Below are positions 8,272 through 17,516 of a stretch of 64,000 nucleotides of DNA, piece by piece. The DNA lies in contig NZ_BMVY01000005.1 of the NCBI RefSeq assembly GCF_014650955.1, positions 124,001 through 188,000 on the forward strand, written 5' to 3'. Position numbers and translations under genes: made by a program. Numbering within the stretch: position 1 is the first letter of the stretch; each line of letters starts with the position of its first letter. The stretch is from Streptomyces tauricus (GTDB lineage Bacteria > Actinomycetota > Actinomycetes > Streptomycetales > Streptomycetaceae). The notes under the pieces are model-generated. The model was given only the letters and a program-made list of their open reading frames with translations, was not told the DNA's origin and did no database searches.

Positions 8272-8442
8272 TCAGGCGTAGATCTTGCCGAGCATCTTGG
8301 TGTAGCTGGCGCCGCCGAGGCTGACGATGTCCGCCTCGGGGGTCTCGACCTCGTCGAACCCCGCGATCTCCAGTTCGTCCTGGGTGCGCTCGGTCAGCGA
8401 CTTGCGGACCGGCTTGTGCTGGTTCTCCGCGCTACGAGCCAT
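8272..8442 (-). CDS. Putative RiPP precursor peptide, 56 residues, Cys-free
   Basis: A 56-residue reading frame begins with MARSAENQHKPVRKSL and ends with SLGGASYTKMLGKIYA. A ribosome-binding site (GAGAGGAAG) lies about 10 bases ahead of the ATG. The middle is acidic and leader-like (DELEIAGFDEVETPEADI), followed by Gly-Gly at 43-44 and a short basic tail with two Tyr (47, 55), two Lys and one Met. There is no Cys and no C-terminal Asp, unlike known MNIO substrates. It is the first gene of the operon, ahead of the PqqD-like protein. If cleavage follows Gly-Gly, the core would be ASYTKMLGKIYA; this is inference. Confidence 0.75.
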   Translation of the reverse strand: MARSAENQHKPVRKSLTERTQDELEIAGFDEVETPEADIVSLGGASYTKMLGKIYA

Positions 8443-8811
8443 CGTTGGTCTTCCTCTCGTCCGGCCCCGGGCAGCCTGGGGCCCGTCCCAGGTCGCCCCG
8501 GGAAACGGGGAGACCTCGTGCGGGAGGAGCGTGCTGGGACGGGCACTTCGCGGTCAATGAGGTGTATGGCCGGTAAGTGACGTCGCACGACGGAGTGCCG
8601 AGGAGCGTGCGGAAGGGCGCGATCGGTGCCGGGGCAGTGCTCGCACGGCGGCGGCGATCAGGGAGCGTTGTCGGCGCGCTCCGGTTACTGACGGTCACGA
8701 CAGACGCGTACTGTCCGGATCTCTACGTCCTGGGAAAAACCCTTATCACCCGTATGGGGGTGGGTGGAGATTCTCTCGTCACCGTCGCCGATCCATGACA
8801 CTGTGTGACGC
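8443..8811. promoter_or_regulatory. Divergent intergenic region with the likely RiPP operon promoter
   Basis: 369 bases without a convincing gene separate the precursor from the small plus-strand gene at 8812. The promoter of the operon must lie here. The clearest structure is an inverted repeat GACAG-7-CTGTC at 8699-8715 with ACGCGT at its centre, a possible regulator site. Part of the stretch (8690-8760) is richer in A and T than its surroundings. No regulator gene is present in the cluster. Confidence 0.4.
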
Positions 8812-9114
8812 ATGGCCGACGAACTCGACGGAAGCCGGGACGACTCCGCCGCCGCCTCGCCCGGAGAAGCGGCCGCCGCACAGGAGCGCGCCTTCTGGGC
8901 GGCCCGTCGGCGGTACAACGAGCTGGACGACGACGAGGCCGGGCGCCGCGAGAAGCGCCGCCTCAGCCGGGAGTCCCGGCGCCTGAACCTCGACGTACGC
9001 GTGCACCGCTACGCGCGCAGCCACGACGAGGGGCCGGTCCCGGACGACCTACGACTCCCGCCTCTCCCGGACGACGAGTTCTTCCCGGACGAGGACGGGC
9101 CGCCCGGTCGGTGA
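8812..9114 (+). CDS. Small charged hypothetical protein
   Basis: 100 residues, very rich in Asp, Glu and Arg, with a central FWAARRRYNELDDDEAGRRE helix and an acidic, Pro-rich end. No membrane segment or known motif is seen. There is no clear ribosome-binding site, so it may be leaderless. A strong terminator follows at once, which supports a real transcript. Confidence 0.55.
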   Translation: MADELDGSRDDSAAASPGEAAAAQERAFWAARRRYNELDDDEAGRREKRRLSRESRRLNLDVRVHRYARSHDEGPVPDDLRLPPLPDDEFFPDEDGPPGR

Positions 9115-9119
9115 AACAG

Positions 9120-9164
9120 CGGTGGGGCGGTGTCACCTCGTCCAGAGGTGACACCGCCCCACCG
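9120..9164. terminator. Bidirectional terminator between convergent genes
   Basis: A perfect 20-bp stem (9120-9139 with 9145-9164) closes a 5-base loop, between the stop of the small gene (9114) and the stop of aspS (9190). Its symmetry suits both directions. Confidence 0.9.
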
Positions 9165-9189
9165 TGGCGTGCTGTCGGTCGGCGCCCGG

Positions 9190-10959
9190 CTACTTCGCCG
9201 GGTTCACCGGCTTGCGCACCGAGATGTGCAGCTCACGCAGCCGCGTCTCGTCCAGCTCCGTCGGCGCGCCCATCATCAGGTCCTGCGCGTTGCCGTTCAG
9301 CGGGAACGCGATGGTCTCCCGGATGTTCGGCTCGTCGGCGAGAAGCATGACGATGCGGTCGACGCCGGGGGCGATACCGCCGTGCGGCGGGGCACCGAAG
9401 CGGAACGCGCGCAGCATGCCCGCGAACTGCTCCTCGACCGTCTCACGGTCGTAGCCCGCGATCTCGAAGGCCTTGAGCATGATCTCCGGCTCGTGGTTCC
9501 GGATGGCGCCGGAGGACAGCTCGACACCGTTGCAGACGATGTCGTACTGCCAGCCCAGGATGTCCAGCGGGTCCTGGGTCTCCAGGGCCTCCAGACCACC
9601 CTGCGGCATCGAGAACGGGTTGTGCGAGAAGTCGATCTTCCCGGTCTCCTCGTCCTTCTCGTACATCGGGAAGTCGACGATCCAGCAGAAGCGGAAGACG
9701 CCCTCTTCGAAGTGCCCGGCGCGCTTGGCGGTCTCGACGCGGACCGCGCCCATGATCTTGGAGACCTCGTCGAACTCGCCCGCGCCGAAGAACACCGCGT
9801 GGCCGGCCGACAGCGACAGGCGCTTCGTCAGCTCGGCGACGTTCTCCTCGGTCAGGAACTTGGCGATCGGGCCCGTCAGCGAGCCGTCCTCGGCCACCCG
9901 CACCCAGGCGAGGCCCTTCGCGCCCTGCGAGACCGCGTAGTCACCGAGCTGGTCGAAGAACTTGCGGGACTGCGCGGCCACGTCCGGCACCGGCAGGGCC
10001 CGTACGTGCTTGCCCGCGAAGGCCTTGAACTCCGAGCCCTCGAAGATGTCGGTGATGTCGACGAGCTCCAGCTGGGCCCGCAGGTCCGGCTTGTCGGAGC
10101 CGTACTTCAGCATCGACTCGCGGAACGGGATCCGCGGGAAGGGGGAGGTGACGTTCCGGCCGTTGCCGAACTCCTCGAACAGCTCGGTCATGAGCTTTTC
10201 GATCGGCTGGAAGACGTCCTCCTGCTCGACGAAGGACATCTCCACGTCGAGCTGGTAGAACTCGCCCGGCGAGCGGTCGGCGCGGGCGTCCTCGTCACGG
10301 AAACAGGGCGCGATCTGGAAGTACCGGTCGAAGCCCGAGATCATCAGCAGCTGCTTGAACTGCTGGGGGGCCTGCGGCAGGGCGTAGAAGCGGCCCGGGT
10401 TCAGGCGGGACGGGACGACGAAGTCGCGCGCGCCCTCGGGGGAGGTGGCGCTGAGGATCGGCGTCGCCATCTCGTTGAAGCCCAGCGTCGTCATCTTGTG
10501 CCGGATGGCGGAGATGACCGAGGTACGCAGCAGGATGTTGCGGTGCATGCGCTCGCGGCGCAGGTCGAGGAAGCGGTACTCAAGGCGTCGCTCCTCGTTC
10601 ACCCCGTCCTCGGTGTTGATCGTGAAGGGCAGCGGGGCGGCGGCGCCGAGCAGCTCGACCTCGCTCACCTCGACCTCGATCTCGCCGGTCGGCAGCTCCG
10701 CGTTCACGTTCTCCGCGCCGCGGGAGACGACCTTGCCGTCGACGCGGACGGTGGACTCCTTGGAGACCTTGTCGAGGGCCTCGTACGCGGGGGTGCCGGG
10801 GCGGGCGACGAGCTGCGTGATGCCGTAGTGGTCCCGCAGATCGATGAAGAGGATGCCGCCCAGGTCTCGCCGATTGTGCAGCCAGCCGCTCAGCCGGACG
10901 TCGGTGCCGACGTCAGAGGCGCGGAGCTCGCCGCAGGTGTGGGACCTGTACCGATGCAT
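9190..10959 (-). CDS. aspS: Aspartyl-tRNA synthetase
   Basis: 589 residues, the usual length of the bacterial type. The N-terminal OB-fold anticodon domain ([21 protein letters not shown]) is followed by the class II catalytic core with motif 2 ([19 protein letters not shown]), the bacterial insertion domain, and motif 3 ([13 protein letters not shown]). It charges tRNA-Asp in the cytoplasm. The ATG at 10959 lies 33 bases from a parS site and is divergent from the phosphatase gene. Whether it also charges tRNA-Asn depends on gatCAB genes elsewhere. Confidence 0.97.
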   Translation of the reverse strand: MHRYRSHTCGELRASDVGTDVRLSGWLHNRRDLGGILFIDLRDHYGITQLVARPGTPAYEALDKVSKESTVRVDGKVVSRGAENVNAELPTGEIEVEVSEVELLGAAAPLPFTINTEDGVNEERRLEYRFLDLRRERMHRNILLRTSVISAIRHKMTTLGFNEMATPILSATSPEGARDFVVPSRLNPGRFYALPQAPQQFKQLLMISGFDRYFQIAPCFRDEDARADRSPGEFYQLDVEMSFVEQEDVFQPIEKLMTELFEEFGNGRNVTSPFPRIPFRESMLKYGSDKPDLRAQLELVDITDIFEGSEFKAFAGKHVRALPVPDVAAQSRKFFDQLGDYAVSQGAKGLAWVRVAEDGSLTGPIAKFLTEENVAELTKRLSLSAGHAVFFGAGEFDEVSKIMGAVRVETAKRAGHFEEGVFRFCWIVDFPMYEKDEETGKIDFSHNPFSMPQGGLEALETQDPLDILGWQYDIVCNGVELSSGAIRNHEPEIMLKAFEIAGYDRETVEEQFAGMLRAFRFGAPPHGGIAPGVDRIVMLLADEPNIRETIAFPLNGNAQDLMMGAPTELDETRLRELHISVRKPVNPAK

Positions 10960-10991
10960 CTTCGTTCATCCAGTCTTCGCGGTCGGGGACA

Positions 10992-11007
10992 TGTTTCACG
11001 TGAAACA
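10992..11007. other. parS chromosome-partitioning site
   Basis: The 16-base palindrome TGTTTCACGTGAAACA is the Streptomyces parS consensus, bound by ParB to organise the origin region. It sits in the divergent promoter region of aspS and the SpoIIE-type gene. Confidence 0.95.
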
Positions 11008-11101
11008 CGTGCAAGCGTACCGGCCGCCCCGTGATCGCCGTCCGCAATAGTTCGCAGGGCCGCAGTGGCACCCTTCGTTCACCTGTTCATACAGTGGGTC
11101 A

Positions 11102-13237
11102 ATGCGCATAGGTGATCCCCTTCCCTCTGTGGGGGATGTCCTCGTCACCCTCGCCACCGGGCTGTGGAGGTGGGACGACGCCGCCGGGAAGGTCACCCTC
11201 GATGCCGAGGCCTCCCGGCTTCTCGGCCTGGCCGCGCAGCCGACCGTGCTGACAGAGGCAGGGGTCCGGGCCCGTTTCCACCCGGTCGACTGGAACGAGG
11301 TCAACGGCGTCGTCCAGCTCGCCGCCGCCGAGAAGACGCTCGCCGAGCTGCGGCTGCGGGTCATGGACGACCGGGGCCGCGTGCTGCGTACCGTACGCAG
11401 CCGTTCCAAGCCCTCGATCGACCCGAACACCGGGGCGTACCAGCTGATCGGCACCCTCCAGGAGGTCACCGAGCCGCCGCCGGGTGCCGCGGCGCGTTCG
11501 CCCGTGACGGGTGACTGGCGGCGCTCGCGCGAGGCGTTCCTGCTGGACGCGGGACGCGCGCTGGCCGAAGCACGGAACACGGAGGAAGTGCTGCGGGTCG
11601 CGGCCGGTCTGTCGATGCCCGGGTTCTCGCCGGACGGGCTCGCGGTCTTCGGCGCGGAGGCCGACCGGCTCACCGTCATCGGCCACTTCGGGCAGCAGCC
11701 GGGGGACGAGGAGCCGTTCTCGCACATGCCGCTGGAGACGGACTACCCGGCCGCGGAGGTCGTCCGCACCGGGCGCGCTGTCTACCTCTCCTCCCCCGAC
11801 GACTACCGCGGCCGTTTTCCGGCCGCCTGGCCGCTCGCCGAGGGCTTCGGCCGCGAGTCCTGGGCGTTTCTGCCGCTCACGGTGGCGGGGCGCACGATGG
11901 GCGCGTGGATGGCGGCCTTCACGTATCCGGTCACCTTCACGCCGGACGAGCGGTCCGTGCTGACGACGGTGGCGCGGATGCTGGCCCAGGCCCTCTCGCG
12001 GGCCGGGGTCGCCGAGTCCGAGCGGGAACTCACCGACGGCCTGCAGCGCTCGATGCTGCCGACCCTGGGGCCGAAGATCCCCGGTATGAGCGTCGCCGCC
12101 CGGTACGTGCCCACGGGTGGCGGGCTCCAGGTGGGCGGCGACTGGTACGACATGATCCCGCTGCCCGGCGGCACCTCGCGGACCAGCCCCGGGGGCGGCC
12201 GCTTCGCGCTGGTCATCGGTGACGTCCAGGGCCACGACGTACGCGCCGCGGGACTGATGGGCCAGCTGCGGATCGCGCTGCGGGCGTACGCCTCGGAGGG
12301 GCACCGCCCGGACGCGGTCCTCTCCCGCGCCTCACGCTTCCTGTACGGGATCACGTCCGACGAGGCGATCACGGACGCGCGCTTCGCGACCTGTCTGTAC
12401 GTGGAGGTGGACCCGGAGAGCGGCGTACTGGAGATAGCCAGGGCCGGGCACCCGGACCCGGCGATCCGTATGGCGGACGGGACCGTGCTGACCCGGCCCA
12501 CCGCGGGCGGGCTGCCGCTGGGCATCGACCCGGACGCCGACTATCCGACGACGCGGCTCGTGCTGGAGCCCGGCGAGACGATGATGATCTGCACGGACGG
12601 GCTGATCGAGACCGGCGGCCACGACCTGGAGACCGGCTGGCTCCGGATCCGCAAGATCCTGGAGAGCCACGACGGTGACATGGAGGTGCTGGCCGACGCG
12701 CTGGTCCAGGCGGTCCACGGGCCCTCCTCGCACCACACGACCGGGCCGCTGGTGGATCGCCGCGAGGACGACATCGCGGTGCTGCTGCTGTGCCGGGCGG
12801 GGGAGGAGGGCTGCGATCCCGACGCCGCGGCGACCACGCGGACCATGGTGCGGCGCACCATGCTGACCGTCGCGCAGGCCGAGCCCCAGAAGGTCGCGCT
12901 GGCCCGGCAGCAACTGCGGGAGTTCCTGCACGACTGGCCCACCGCCGACCAGGTCGACTCGGCGGTCCTGCTGGTCTCCGAGATGGTGACGAACGTACTC
13001 GTCCACACGGACGCGGACGCGCTGCTCGTCGCCGAGATGACGGGCACGGCGGGCACCCGCCGCATACGCATCCAGGTGACGGACGGCAGCGACGACCTCC
13101 CCCACCGCCGCCACCCCGGCGAACTGGCGTCCTCAGGCCGGGGCCTGGTCCTCACGGAACTGCTCGCCGACGCCTGGGGCGTGGACCCCCGGGGCGAGGG
13201 CAAGAGCATCTGGTTCGAACTGTACGAGGACGCGTAA
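11102..13237 (+). CDS. PAS-GAF-PP2C (SpoIIE-type) phosphatase with C-terminal anti-sigma-like ATPase domain
   Basis: 711 residues in four domains: a PAS fold (about 1-130), a GAF domain (about 145-300), a PP2C/SpoIIE phosphatase (about 330-545, with GGDWYDMIPL near 345, GDVQGHDV near 371 and ICTDGLIE near 497), and a GHKL ATPase domain (about 590-705, SEMVTNVLVHT and GRGLVL). In Streptomyces such proteins act on anti-sigma-factor antagonists: the phosphatase activates them and the kinase-like domain can do the reverse. Partner proteins are not encoded next to it. The start ATG at 11102 has only a weak ribosome-binding site. Confidence 0.9.
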   Translation: MRIGDPLPSVGDVLVTLATGLWRWDDAAGKVTLDAEASRLLGLAAQPTVLTEAGVRARFHPVDWNEVNGVVQLAAAEKTLAELRLRVMDDRGRVLRTVRSRSKPSIDPNTGAYQLIGTLQEVTEPPPGAAARSPVTGDWRRSREAFLLDAGRALAEARNTEEVLRVAAGLSMPGFSPDGLAVFGAEADRLTVIGHFGQQPGDEEPFSHMPLETDYPAAEVVRTGRAVYLSSPDDYRGRFPAAWPLAEGFGRESWAFLPLTVAGRTMGAWMAAFTYPVTFTPDERSVLTTVARMLAQALSRAGVAESERELTDGLQRSMLPTLGPKIPGMSVAARYVPTGGGLQVGGDWYDMIPLPGGTSRTSPGGGRFALVIGDVQGHDVRAAGLMGQLRIALRAYASEGHRPDAVLSRASRFLYGITSDEAITDARFATCLYVEVDPESGVLEIARAGHPDPAIRMADGTVLTRPTAGGLPLGIDPDADYPTTRLVLEPGETMMICTDGLIETGGHDLETGWLRIRKILESHDGDMEVLADALVQAVHGPSSHHTTGPLVDRREDDIAVLLLCRAGEEGCDPDAAATTRTMVRRTMLTVAQAEPQKVALARQQLREFLHDWPTADQVDSAVLLVSEMVTNVLVHTDADALLVAEMTGTAGTRRIRIQVTDGSDDLPHRRHPGELASSGRGLVLTELLADAWGVDPRGEGKSIWFELYEDA

Positions 13238-13241
13238 GGCC

Positions 13242-13400
13242 GCGGTGGACGTCGCCTCGGATCTCGGCTACGCAAACACACGCCAGGCGCTGCAGTGGCA
13301 TGTTGCACCAGGTGGCGCGAAGCGGCCCTGTTCAAAGAGTGGGGCGGCGAAGTTGTCGCCACCGGGTTGTGGCGCGGACGGGGCGTCCGTCTACGTGTTG
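13242..13400 (+). pseudogene. Possible remnant of a BRO-N antirepressor gene
   Basis: The plus-strand translation contains DVASDLGYANTRQALQWHV, which has the wording of the BRO-N domain of phage-type antirepressors (variants of VA..LGYAN.RQAL..HV). It has no clear start and is followed by unrelated, Cys/Pro/Gly-rich sequence and a stop near 13406. I take it as a decayed fragment; the match is short and could be chance. Confidence 0.35.
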
Positions 13401-13427
13401 CCGTAGCGCCCTGGAGGGGGCGAACGA

Positions 13428-13472
13428 GAAAGGCCCGAAGCCGCACAACGTAGTTGCGGCTTCGGGCCTTTC
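13428..13472. terminator. Terminator between the phosphatase and pirin genes
   Basis: An 18-bp stem (13428-13445 with 13455-13472, gaaaggcccgaagccgca) has a 9-base loop and ends in a short T-run on each strand. It can serve both the plus-strand phosphatase gene and the minus-strand pirin gene. Confidence 0.88.
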
Positions 13473-13513
13473 CGTACCGTGGCGGACCGCGCGTGCCGGC
13501 CGTACGGGAAGAG

Positions 13514-14485
13514 CTACATTCCACCCTCGGACATTCCGTGCACCGCCGGGACCGTGCCCAGGCGGCCCTTCTGGAAGTCCTCGAAGGCCTGCTGGAGCTC
13601 GTCGCGGGTGTTCATCACGAACGGGCCGTAGTGGGCCATCGGCTCACGGATCGGCCGGCCGCCCAGGATGACGACCTCCAGGTCCGGAGTGTTCGCGTCC
13701 TGCTTCTCGTCCGCCCGGATGGTGAGCGAGGAGCCCTCGCCGAAGACGGTCGTCTGGCCGGTGTGGACCGGACGGCGCTCCGCTCCGACACTGCCGCGGC
13801 CGGCCATCACGTACGCGAGGGCGTTGAAGTCCTCGCGCCACGGGAGGGTCAGCTCCGCGCCGGGCGCCACGGTCGCGTGGACCATGGTGATCGGCGTGTG
13901 CGTGATGCCGGGGCCCTCGTGACCGTCCAGCTCACCGGCGATGACCCGCAGGAGCGCGCCCCCGTCGGCGGTGCTGAGCAGCTGGACCGAACCACCGCGG
14001 ATGTCCTGGTAGCGCGGCGCCATCATCTTGTCCTTGGCCGGCAGGTTCACCCACAGCTGGAGCCCGTGGAAGAGACCGCCCGACACGACGAGCGACTCCG
14101 GCGGGGCCTCGATGTGCAGCAGGCCGGAGCCCGCCGTCATCCACTGGGTGTCGCCGTTGGTGATCGTGCCGCCGCCACCGTTGGAGTCCTGGTGGTCGAA
14201 GACGCCGTCGATGATGTAGGTCACGGTCTCGAAGCCGCGGTGCGGGTGCCAGGGGGTGCCCTTCGGCTCTCCCGGCGCGTACTCCACCTCACCCATCTGG
14301 TCCATCATGATGAACGGGTCGAGGTGGCGGTAGTTGATCCCGGCGAACGCGCGTCGAACCGGGAAGCCCTCGCCCTCGAAGCCGCTCGGCGCGGTGGTCA
14401 CGGTGAGCACGGGTCGGGCGACGGCCTCTGCCGATGCCGCCACACGGGGCAGGGTCAGCGGGTTCTCGACGGTCACTGCAGGCAT
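13514..14485 (-). CDS. Pirin family protein
   Basis: 323 residues from an ATG with an ideal AAGGAGG site 8 bases ahead. The N-terminal cupin has the metal-ligand motif HPHRGFETVTY (near residue 74) and the later GLLHIEAP (near 121), the usual pirin His/Glu pattern; the C-terminal cupin ends the protein. Bacterial pirins bind one metal ion and are reported as quercetinase-like enzymes or redox-sensing partners. It stands alone between two terminator-like regions, so its physiological role cannot be read from the context. Confidence 0.9.
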   Translation of the reverse strand: MPAVTVENPLTLPRVAASAEAVARPVLTVTTAPSGFEGEGFPVRRAFAGINYRHLDPFIMMDQMGEVEYAPGEPKGTPWHPHRGFETVTYIIDGVFDHQDSNGGGGTITNGDTQWMTAGSGLLHIEAPPESLVVSGGLFHGLQLWVNLPAKDKMMAPRYQDIRGGSVQLLSTADGGALLRVIAGELDGHEGPGITHTPITMVHATVAPGAELTLPWREDFNALAYVMAGRGSVGAERRPVHTGQTTVFGEGSSLTIRADEKQDANTPDLEVVILGGRPIREPMAHYGPFVMNTRDELQQAFEDFQKGRLGTVPAVHGMSEGGM

Positions 14486-14928
14486 GTCGGTACCTCCTTG
14501 TGCTCGGAGTTTAGTTGAACGTAGAACTTCTTGCCACCCGGAACACGGAACGCCTGGAGGGAATTCCCTCCAGGCGTCCTGGGTGTGGTCGGGGTGGTGT
14601 TGTGGCACGGCTGCGGCCGGTTTGTTGCTGTTCGCGCAGTTCCCCGCGCCCCTCAAAGACTGCGCAGTTCCTCGCGCCCCCAAAAGACCGCGCAGTTCCT
14701 CGCACCCCAAAAGACCGCGCAGTTCCTCGCACCCCCAAAAGACTGCGCAGTTCCCCGCGCCCCTAAGGGACCGGGACCGCGCGGTTCTCCGGGCAGCGGA
14801 AGGGGTGAGGCTGGAAGACCGGGTAGTTCCCGGGGCCCGGGAAGGGGCGTGGGGAACTGCGCGGTCGGTCCCCGCCGGGACGCGGCTCATCGCGCGCCCG
14901 GGCCATCCCGGGCCCTCCGGGCGAAGGC
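14486..14928. other. Gene-free stretch filled with repeats
   Basis: 443 bases between the pirin start and the SseB-like stop. It holds a short inverted repeat of the pirin 5' end (gcctggagggaattccctccaggc, about 14551-14574), the 28-base tandem array at 14634-14772, and an opposite-facing copy of the same element near 14844-14862. No coding sequence is supported. Confidence 0.8.
14634..14772. repeat. Five-copy 28-bp tandem array of the GGGGCGCGGGGAACTGCGC element
   Basis: Units begin at 14634, 14662, 14690, 14717 and 14745. Each reads gcgcagttcc-c/t-cgc followed by a C-run and aaagac. Single copies of the same element occur at about 17645, 28575, 40763 and 54127, always between genes. Confidence 0.92.
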
Positions 14929-15426
14929 TCAGCCGTACATCCGGCGCATCGCGAAGTCCACCATCTGCTCGACCGCCTTCGCGTCGAAGACGATGCGGTG
15001 CTCACCCTCCATGTCCAGGACGAAGCCGTAGCCGGTGGGGAGCAGGTCGATCACCTCGGCACCGGTGATCACGAAGTACTTGGACTCCTTGCCGGCGTAC
15101 CGGCGCAGTTCCTTGAGCGAGGTGAACATCGGGATCACGGGCTGCTGCGTGTTGTGCAGTGCCAGAAACCCGGGATTGTCGCCGCGCGGGCAGTAGACCT
15201 TGGACGTGGCGAAGACCTGCTGGAAGTCCTCGGGGGTCAGCGACCCCGTGGTGAACGCGCGCACCGCGTCCGCGAGCGACGGCGGCGACGGCTCGGGGTA
15301 GAGCGGCGGCTGCTGGCCGTACCCGCCGACCCCGCCGACCCCACCGGGCATCTGCTGCTGCGGCGGCGGCTGGGACTGCGCGTACTGCTGCTGCCCCGGT
15401 CCCACGTTCTGGTCGTAGCCGTACAT
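14929..15426 (-). CDS. SseB family protein
   Basis: 165 residues. The first ~50 residues are Gln/Pro/Gly-rich and disordered. The rest has the SseB N-terminal domain pattern (LTPEDFQQVFATSKVYCP, PVIPMFTSLKELRRY, GAEVIDLLPTGYGFVLD). The family is widespread in actinobacteria and has no settled function. ATG at 15426 is chosen because the longer reading is not SseB-like. It is transcribed away from the acyl-CoA dehydrogenase. Confidence 0.82.
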   Translation of the reverse strand: MYGYDQNVGPGQQQYAQSQPPPQQQMPGGVGGVGGYGQQPPLYPEPSPPSLADAVRAFTTGSLTPEDFQQVFATSKVYCPRGDNPGFLALHNTQQPVIPMFTSLKELRRYAGKESKYFVITGAEVIDLLPTGYGFVLDMEGEHRIVFDAKAVEQMVDFAMRRMYG

Positions 15427-15560
15427 GGGGGCAAGAGTACCGACGGCGCGGGGGCCCAAGGTCGTCCCGGCCGGATTTCATCGAACAGGTGGCGGGGCCG
15501 TCGAGTCGCAGCCGAATGTAGAGCCTGCTCACACTTGGACAATCAGGGGTTGCTTCTTAT

Positions 15561-15598
15561 TACCGACGGGTAGCATCATCGTAGCTACTAGTTGGTAC
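15561..15598. promoter_or_regulatory. Two palindromes upstream of the acyl-CoA dehydrogenase gene
   Basis: TACC-4-GGTA at 15561-15572 and an 18-base imperfect palindrome centred on ACTAGT at 15581-15598 (14 of 18 positions match). This AT-richer spot 92-129 bases before the start is the likely promoter/operator of the fatty-acid gene. The regulator is not known. Confidence 0.5.
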
Positions 15599-15689
15599 GC
15601 GAACCAGATGCGCACCGGACCCGCACCACGTAGCCCGAACCAGGTACGAGGAATCACCACCTCCCCGATCCCTTAACGGAGCCGTCGCC

Positions 15690-17516
15690 ATGGGGCACTA
15701 CAAGTCGAATCTCCGCGACATCGAGTTCAACCTCTTCGAGGTACTCGGGCGCGACAAGCTGTACGGCACCGGCCCGTTCGCGGAGATGGACACAGAGACC
15801 GCCAAGAGCATCCTGGAAGAGCTGACCCGCCTCTCGGAGAACGAGCTGGCGGAGTCCTTCACGGACGCCGACCGCAACCCGCCGGTCTTCGACCCGGAGA
15901 CCAACACCGCGCCCGTCCCGGCGTCCTTCAAGAAGTCGTACCAGGCCTTCATGGACTCCGAGTACTGGCGGCTCGGCCTGCCCGAGGAGATCGGCGGCAC
16001 CACCGCGCCCCGCTCCCTGATCTGGGCGTACGCGGAGCTGGTGCTCGGCGCGAACCCGGCGGTCTGGATGTACTCCTCGGGCCCCGCGTTCGCGGGCATC
16101 CTCTTCGACGAGGGCAACGAGGTCCAGAAGCACATCGCGAAGATCGCCGTCGACAAGCAGTGGGGCTCCACCATGGTCCTCACCGAGCCGGACGCCGGCT
16201 CGGACGTCGGCGCCGGCCGCACCAAGGCGGTCCAGCAGGAGGACGGCTCCTGGCACATCGAGGGCGTGAAGCGCTTCATCACGTCCGGTGAGCACGACAT
16301 GTCGGAGAACATCCTCCACTACGTGCTCGCCCGCCCCGAGGGCGCGGGACCCGGCACCAAGGGCCTGTCCCTCTTCCTCGTACCGAAGTACGAGTTCGAC
16401 TTCGAGACCGGCGAGCTGGGCGAGCGCAACGGCGTGTACGCCACGAACGTCGAGCACAAGATGGGCCTCAAGGCCTCCAACACCTGCGAGATGACGTTCG
16501 GCGACCGCCACCCCGCCAGGGGCTGGCTCGTCGGCGACAAGCACGACGGCATCCGCCAGATGTTCCGCATCATCGAGTTCGCCCGCATGATGGTCGGCAC
16601 GAAGGCGATCTCCACGCTCTCCACGGGCTACCTGAACGCGTTGGAGTACGCCAAGGAGCGCGTCCAGGGTCCCGACCTCGCGCAGTTCATGGACAAGACC
16701 GCGCCCAAGGTCACCATCACGCACCACCCCGACGTACGCCGCTCGCTGATGACGCAGAAGGCGTACGCGGAGGGCATGCGCGCGCTGGTGCTGCACACCG
16801 CCGCGATCCAGGACGAGATCCAGGTCAAGGAGGCCGAGGGGGAGGACGCGTCCGCCCTCGAAGCGCTCAACGACCTGCTCCTGCCGATCGTGAAGGGCTA
16901 CGGCTCCGAGAACGGCTACGAGCAGCTCGCCCAGTCGCTGCAGACCTTCGGCGGCTCCGGGTTCCTCCAGGAGTACCCGATCGAGCAGTACATCCGCGAC
17001 GCGAAGATCGACACGCTGTACGAGGGCACGACCGCGATCCAGGGCCAGGACTTCTTCTTCCGGAAGATCGTCCGCAACCAGGGTGCCGCGCTGAACTCGC
17101 TCGCCGAGGACATCAAGAAGTTCCTGGCGCTCGGCACGGGCGGCGAGGAGCTGTCCGGCGCGCGGGAGCACCTCGCCAAGGCGGCCGTCGAGCTGGAGGC
17201 CATCGTCGGCCTGATGCTCACCGACCTCGCGGCGACCGAGCAGGACGTCAAGAACATCTACAAGGTCGGGCTGAACACCACCCGCCTGCTGATGGCCTCC
17301 GGTGACGTCGCCGTCGGCTACCTGCTCCTGAAGGGCGCTGCCGTCGCCGCCGAGAAGCTGGAGACGGCCTCGGCGAAGGACCGCGCGTTCTACACGGGCA
17401 AGATCGCGGCGGCCAAGTTCTTCGCGGCGAACGTCCTGCCGGGCGTCACGGGCGCGCGCAAGCTCGCCGAGGCGGTCGAGCTGGACCTGATGGAGCTGGA
17501 CGAGTCGGCGTTCTGA
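15690..17516 (+). CDS. Long acyl-CoA dehydrogenase (FadE5-like)
   Basis: 608 residues, the longer actinobacterial type with a C-terminal extension like mycobacterial FadE5. The FAD-binding and active-site blocks are visible: [16 protein letters not shown], then ITSGEHDM, and the catalytic glutamate in [12 protein letters not shown] (near residue 442). It catalyses the first step of fatty acid beta-oxidation in the cytoplasm, passing electrons to electron-transfer flavoprotein. It is a single-gene unit. Broad chain-length use is known for the family, not shown here. Confidence 0.93.
   Translation: MGHYKSNLRDIEFNLFEVLGRDKLYGTGPFAEMDTETAKSILEELTRLSENELAESFTDADRNPPVFDPETNTAPVPASFKKSYQAFMDSEYWRLGLPEEIGGTTAPRSLIWAYAELVLGANPAVWMYSSGPAFAGILFDEGNEVQKHIAKIAVDKQWGSTMVLTEPDAGSDVGAGRTKAVQQEDGSWHIEGVKRFITSGEHDMSENILHYVLARPEGAGPGTKGLSLFLVPKYEFDFETGELGERNGVYATNVEHKMGLKASNTCEMTFGDRHPARGWLVGDKHDGIRQMFRIIEFARMMVGTKAISTLSTGYLNALEYAKERVQGPDLAQFMDKTAPKVTITHHPDVRRSLMTQKAYAEGMRALVLHTAAIQDEIQVKEAEGEDASALEALNDLLLPIVKGYGSENGYEQLAQSLQTFGGSGFLQEYPIEQYIRDAKIDTLYEGTTAIQGQDFFFRKIVRNQGAALNSLAEDIKKFLALGTGGEELSGAREHLAKAAVELEAIVGLMLTDLAATEQDVKNIYKVGLNTTRLLMASGDVAVGYLLLKGAAVAAEKLETASAKDRAFYTGKIAAAKFFAANVLPGVTGARKLAEAVELDLMELDESAF

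Noticed and set aside
8432..8698. Second precursor peptide of 88 codons upstream of the RiPP precursor
   Set aside because: It overlaps the true precursor start in another frame, has no ribosome-binding site and shows Arg/Pro/Ser-rich shadow composition.
9130..11034. A 634-codon plus-strand frame opposite aspS
   Set aside because: It is an antisense frame to a certain gene, with Arg/Val/Leu-rich, motif-free sequence.
14634..14772. CRISPR array
   Set aside because: The 28-base units follow one another with no unique spacers, and the element also occurs alone elsewhere. No cas gene is present.
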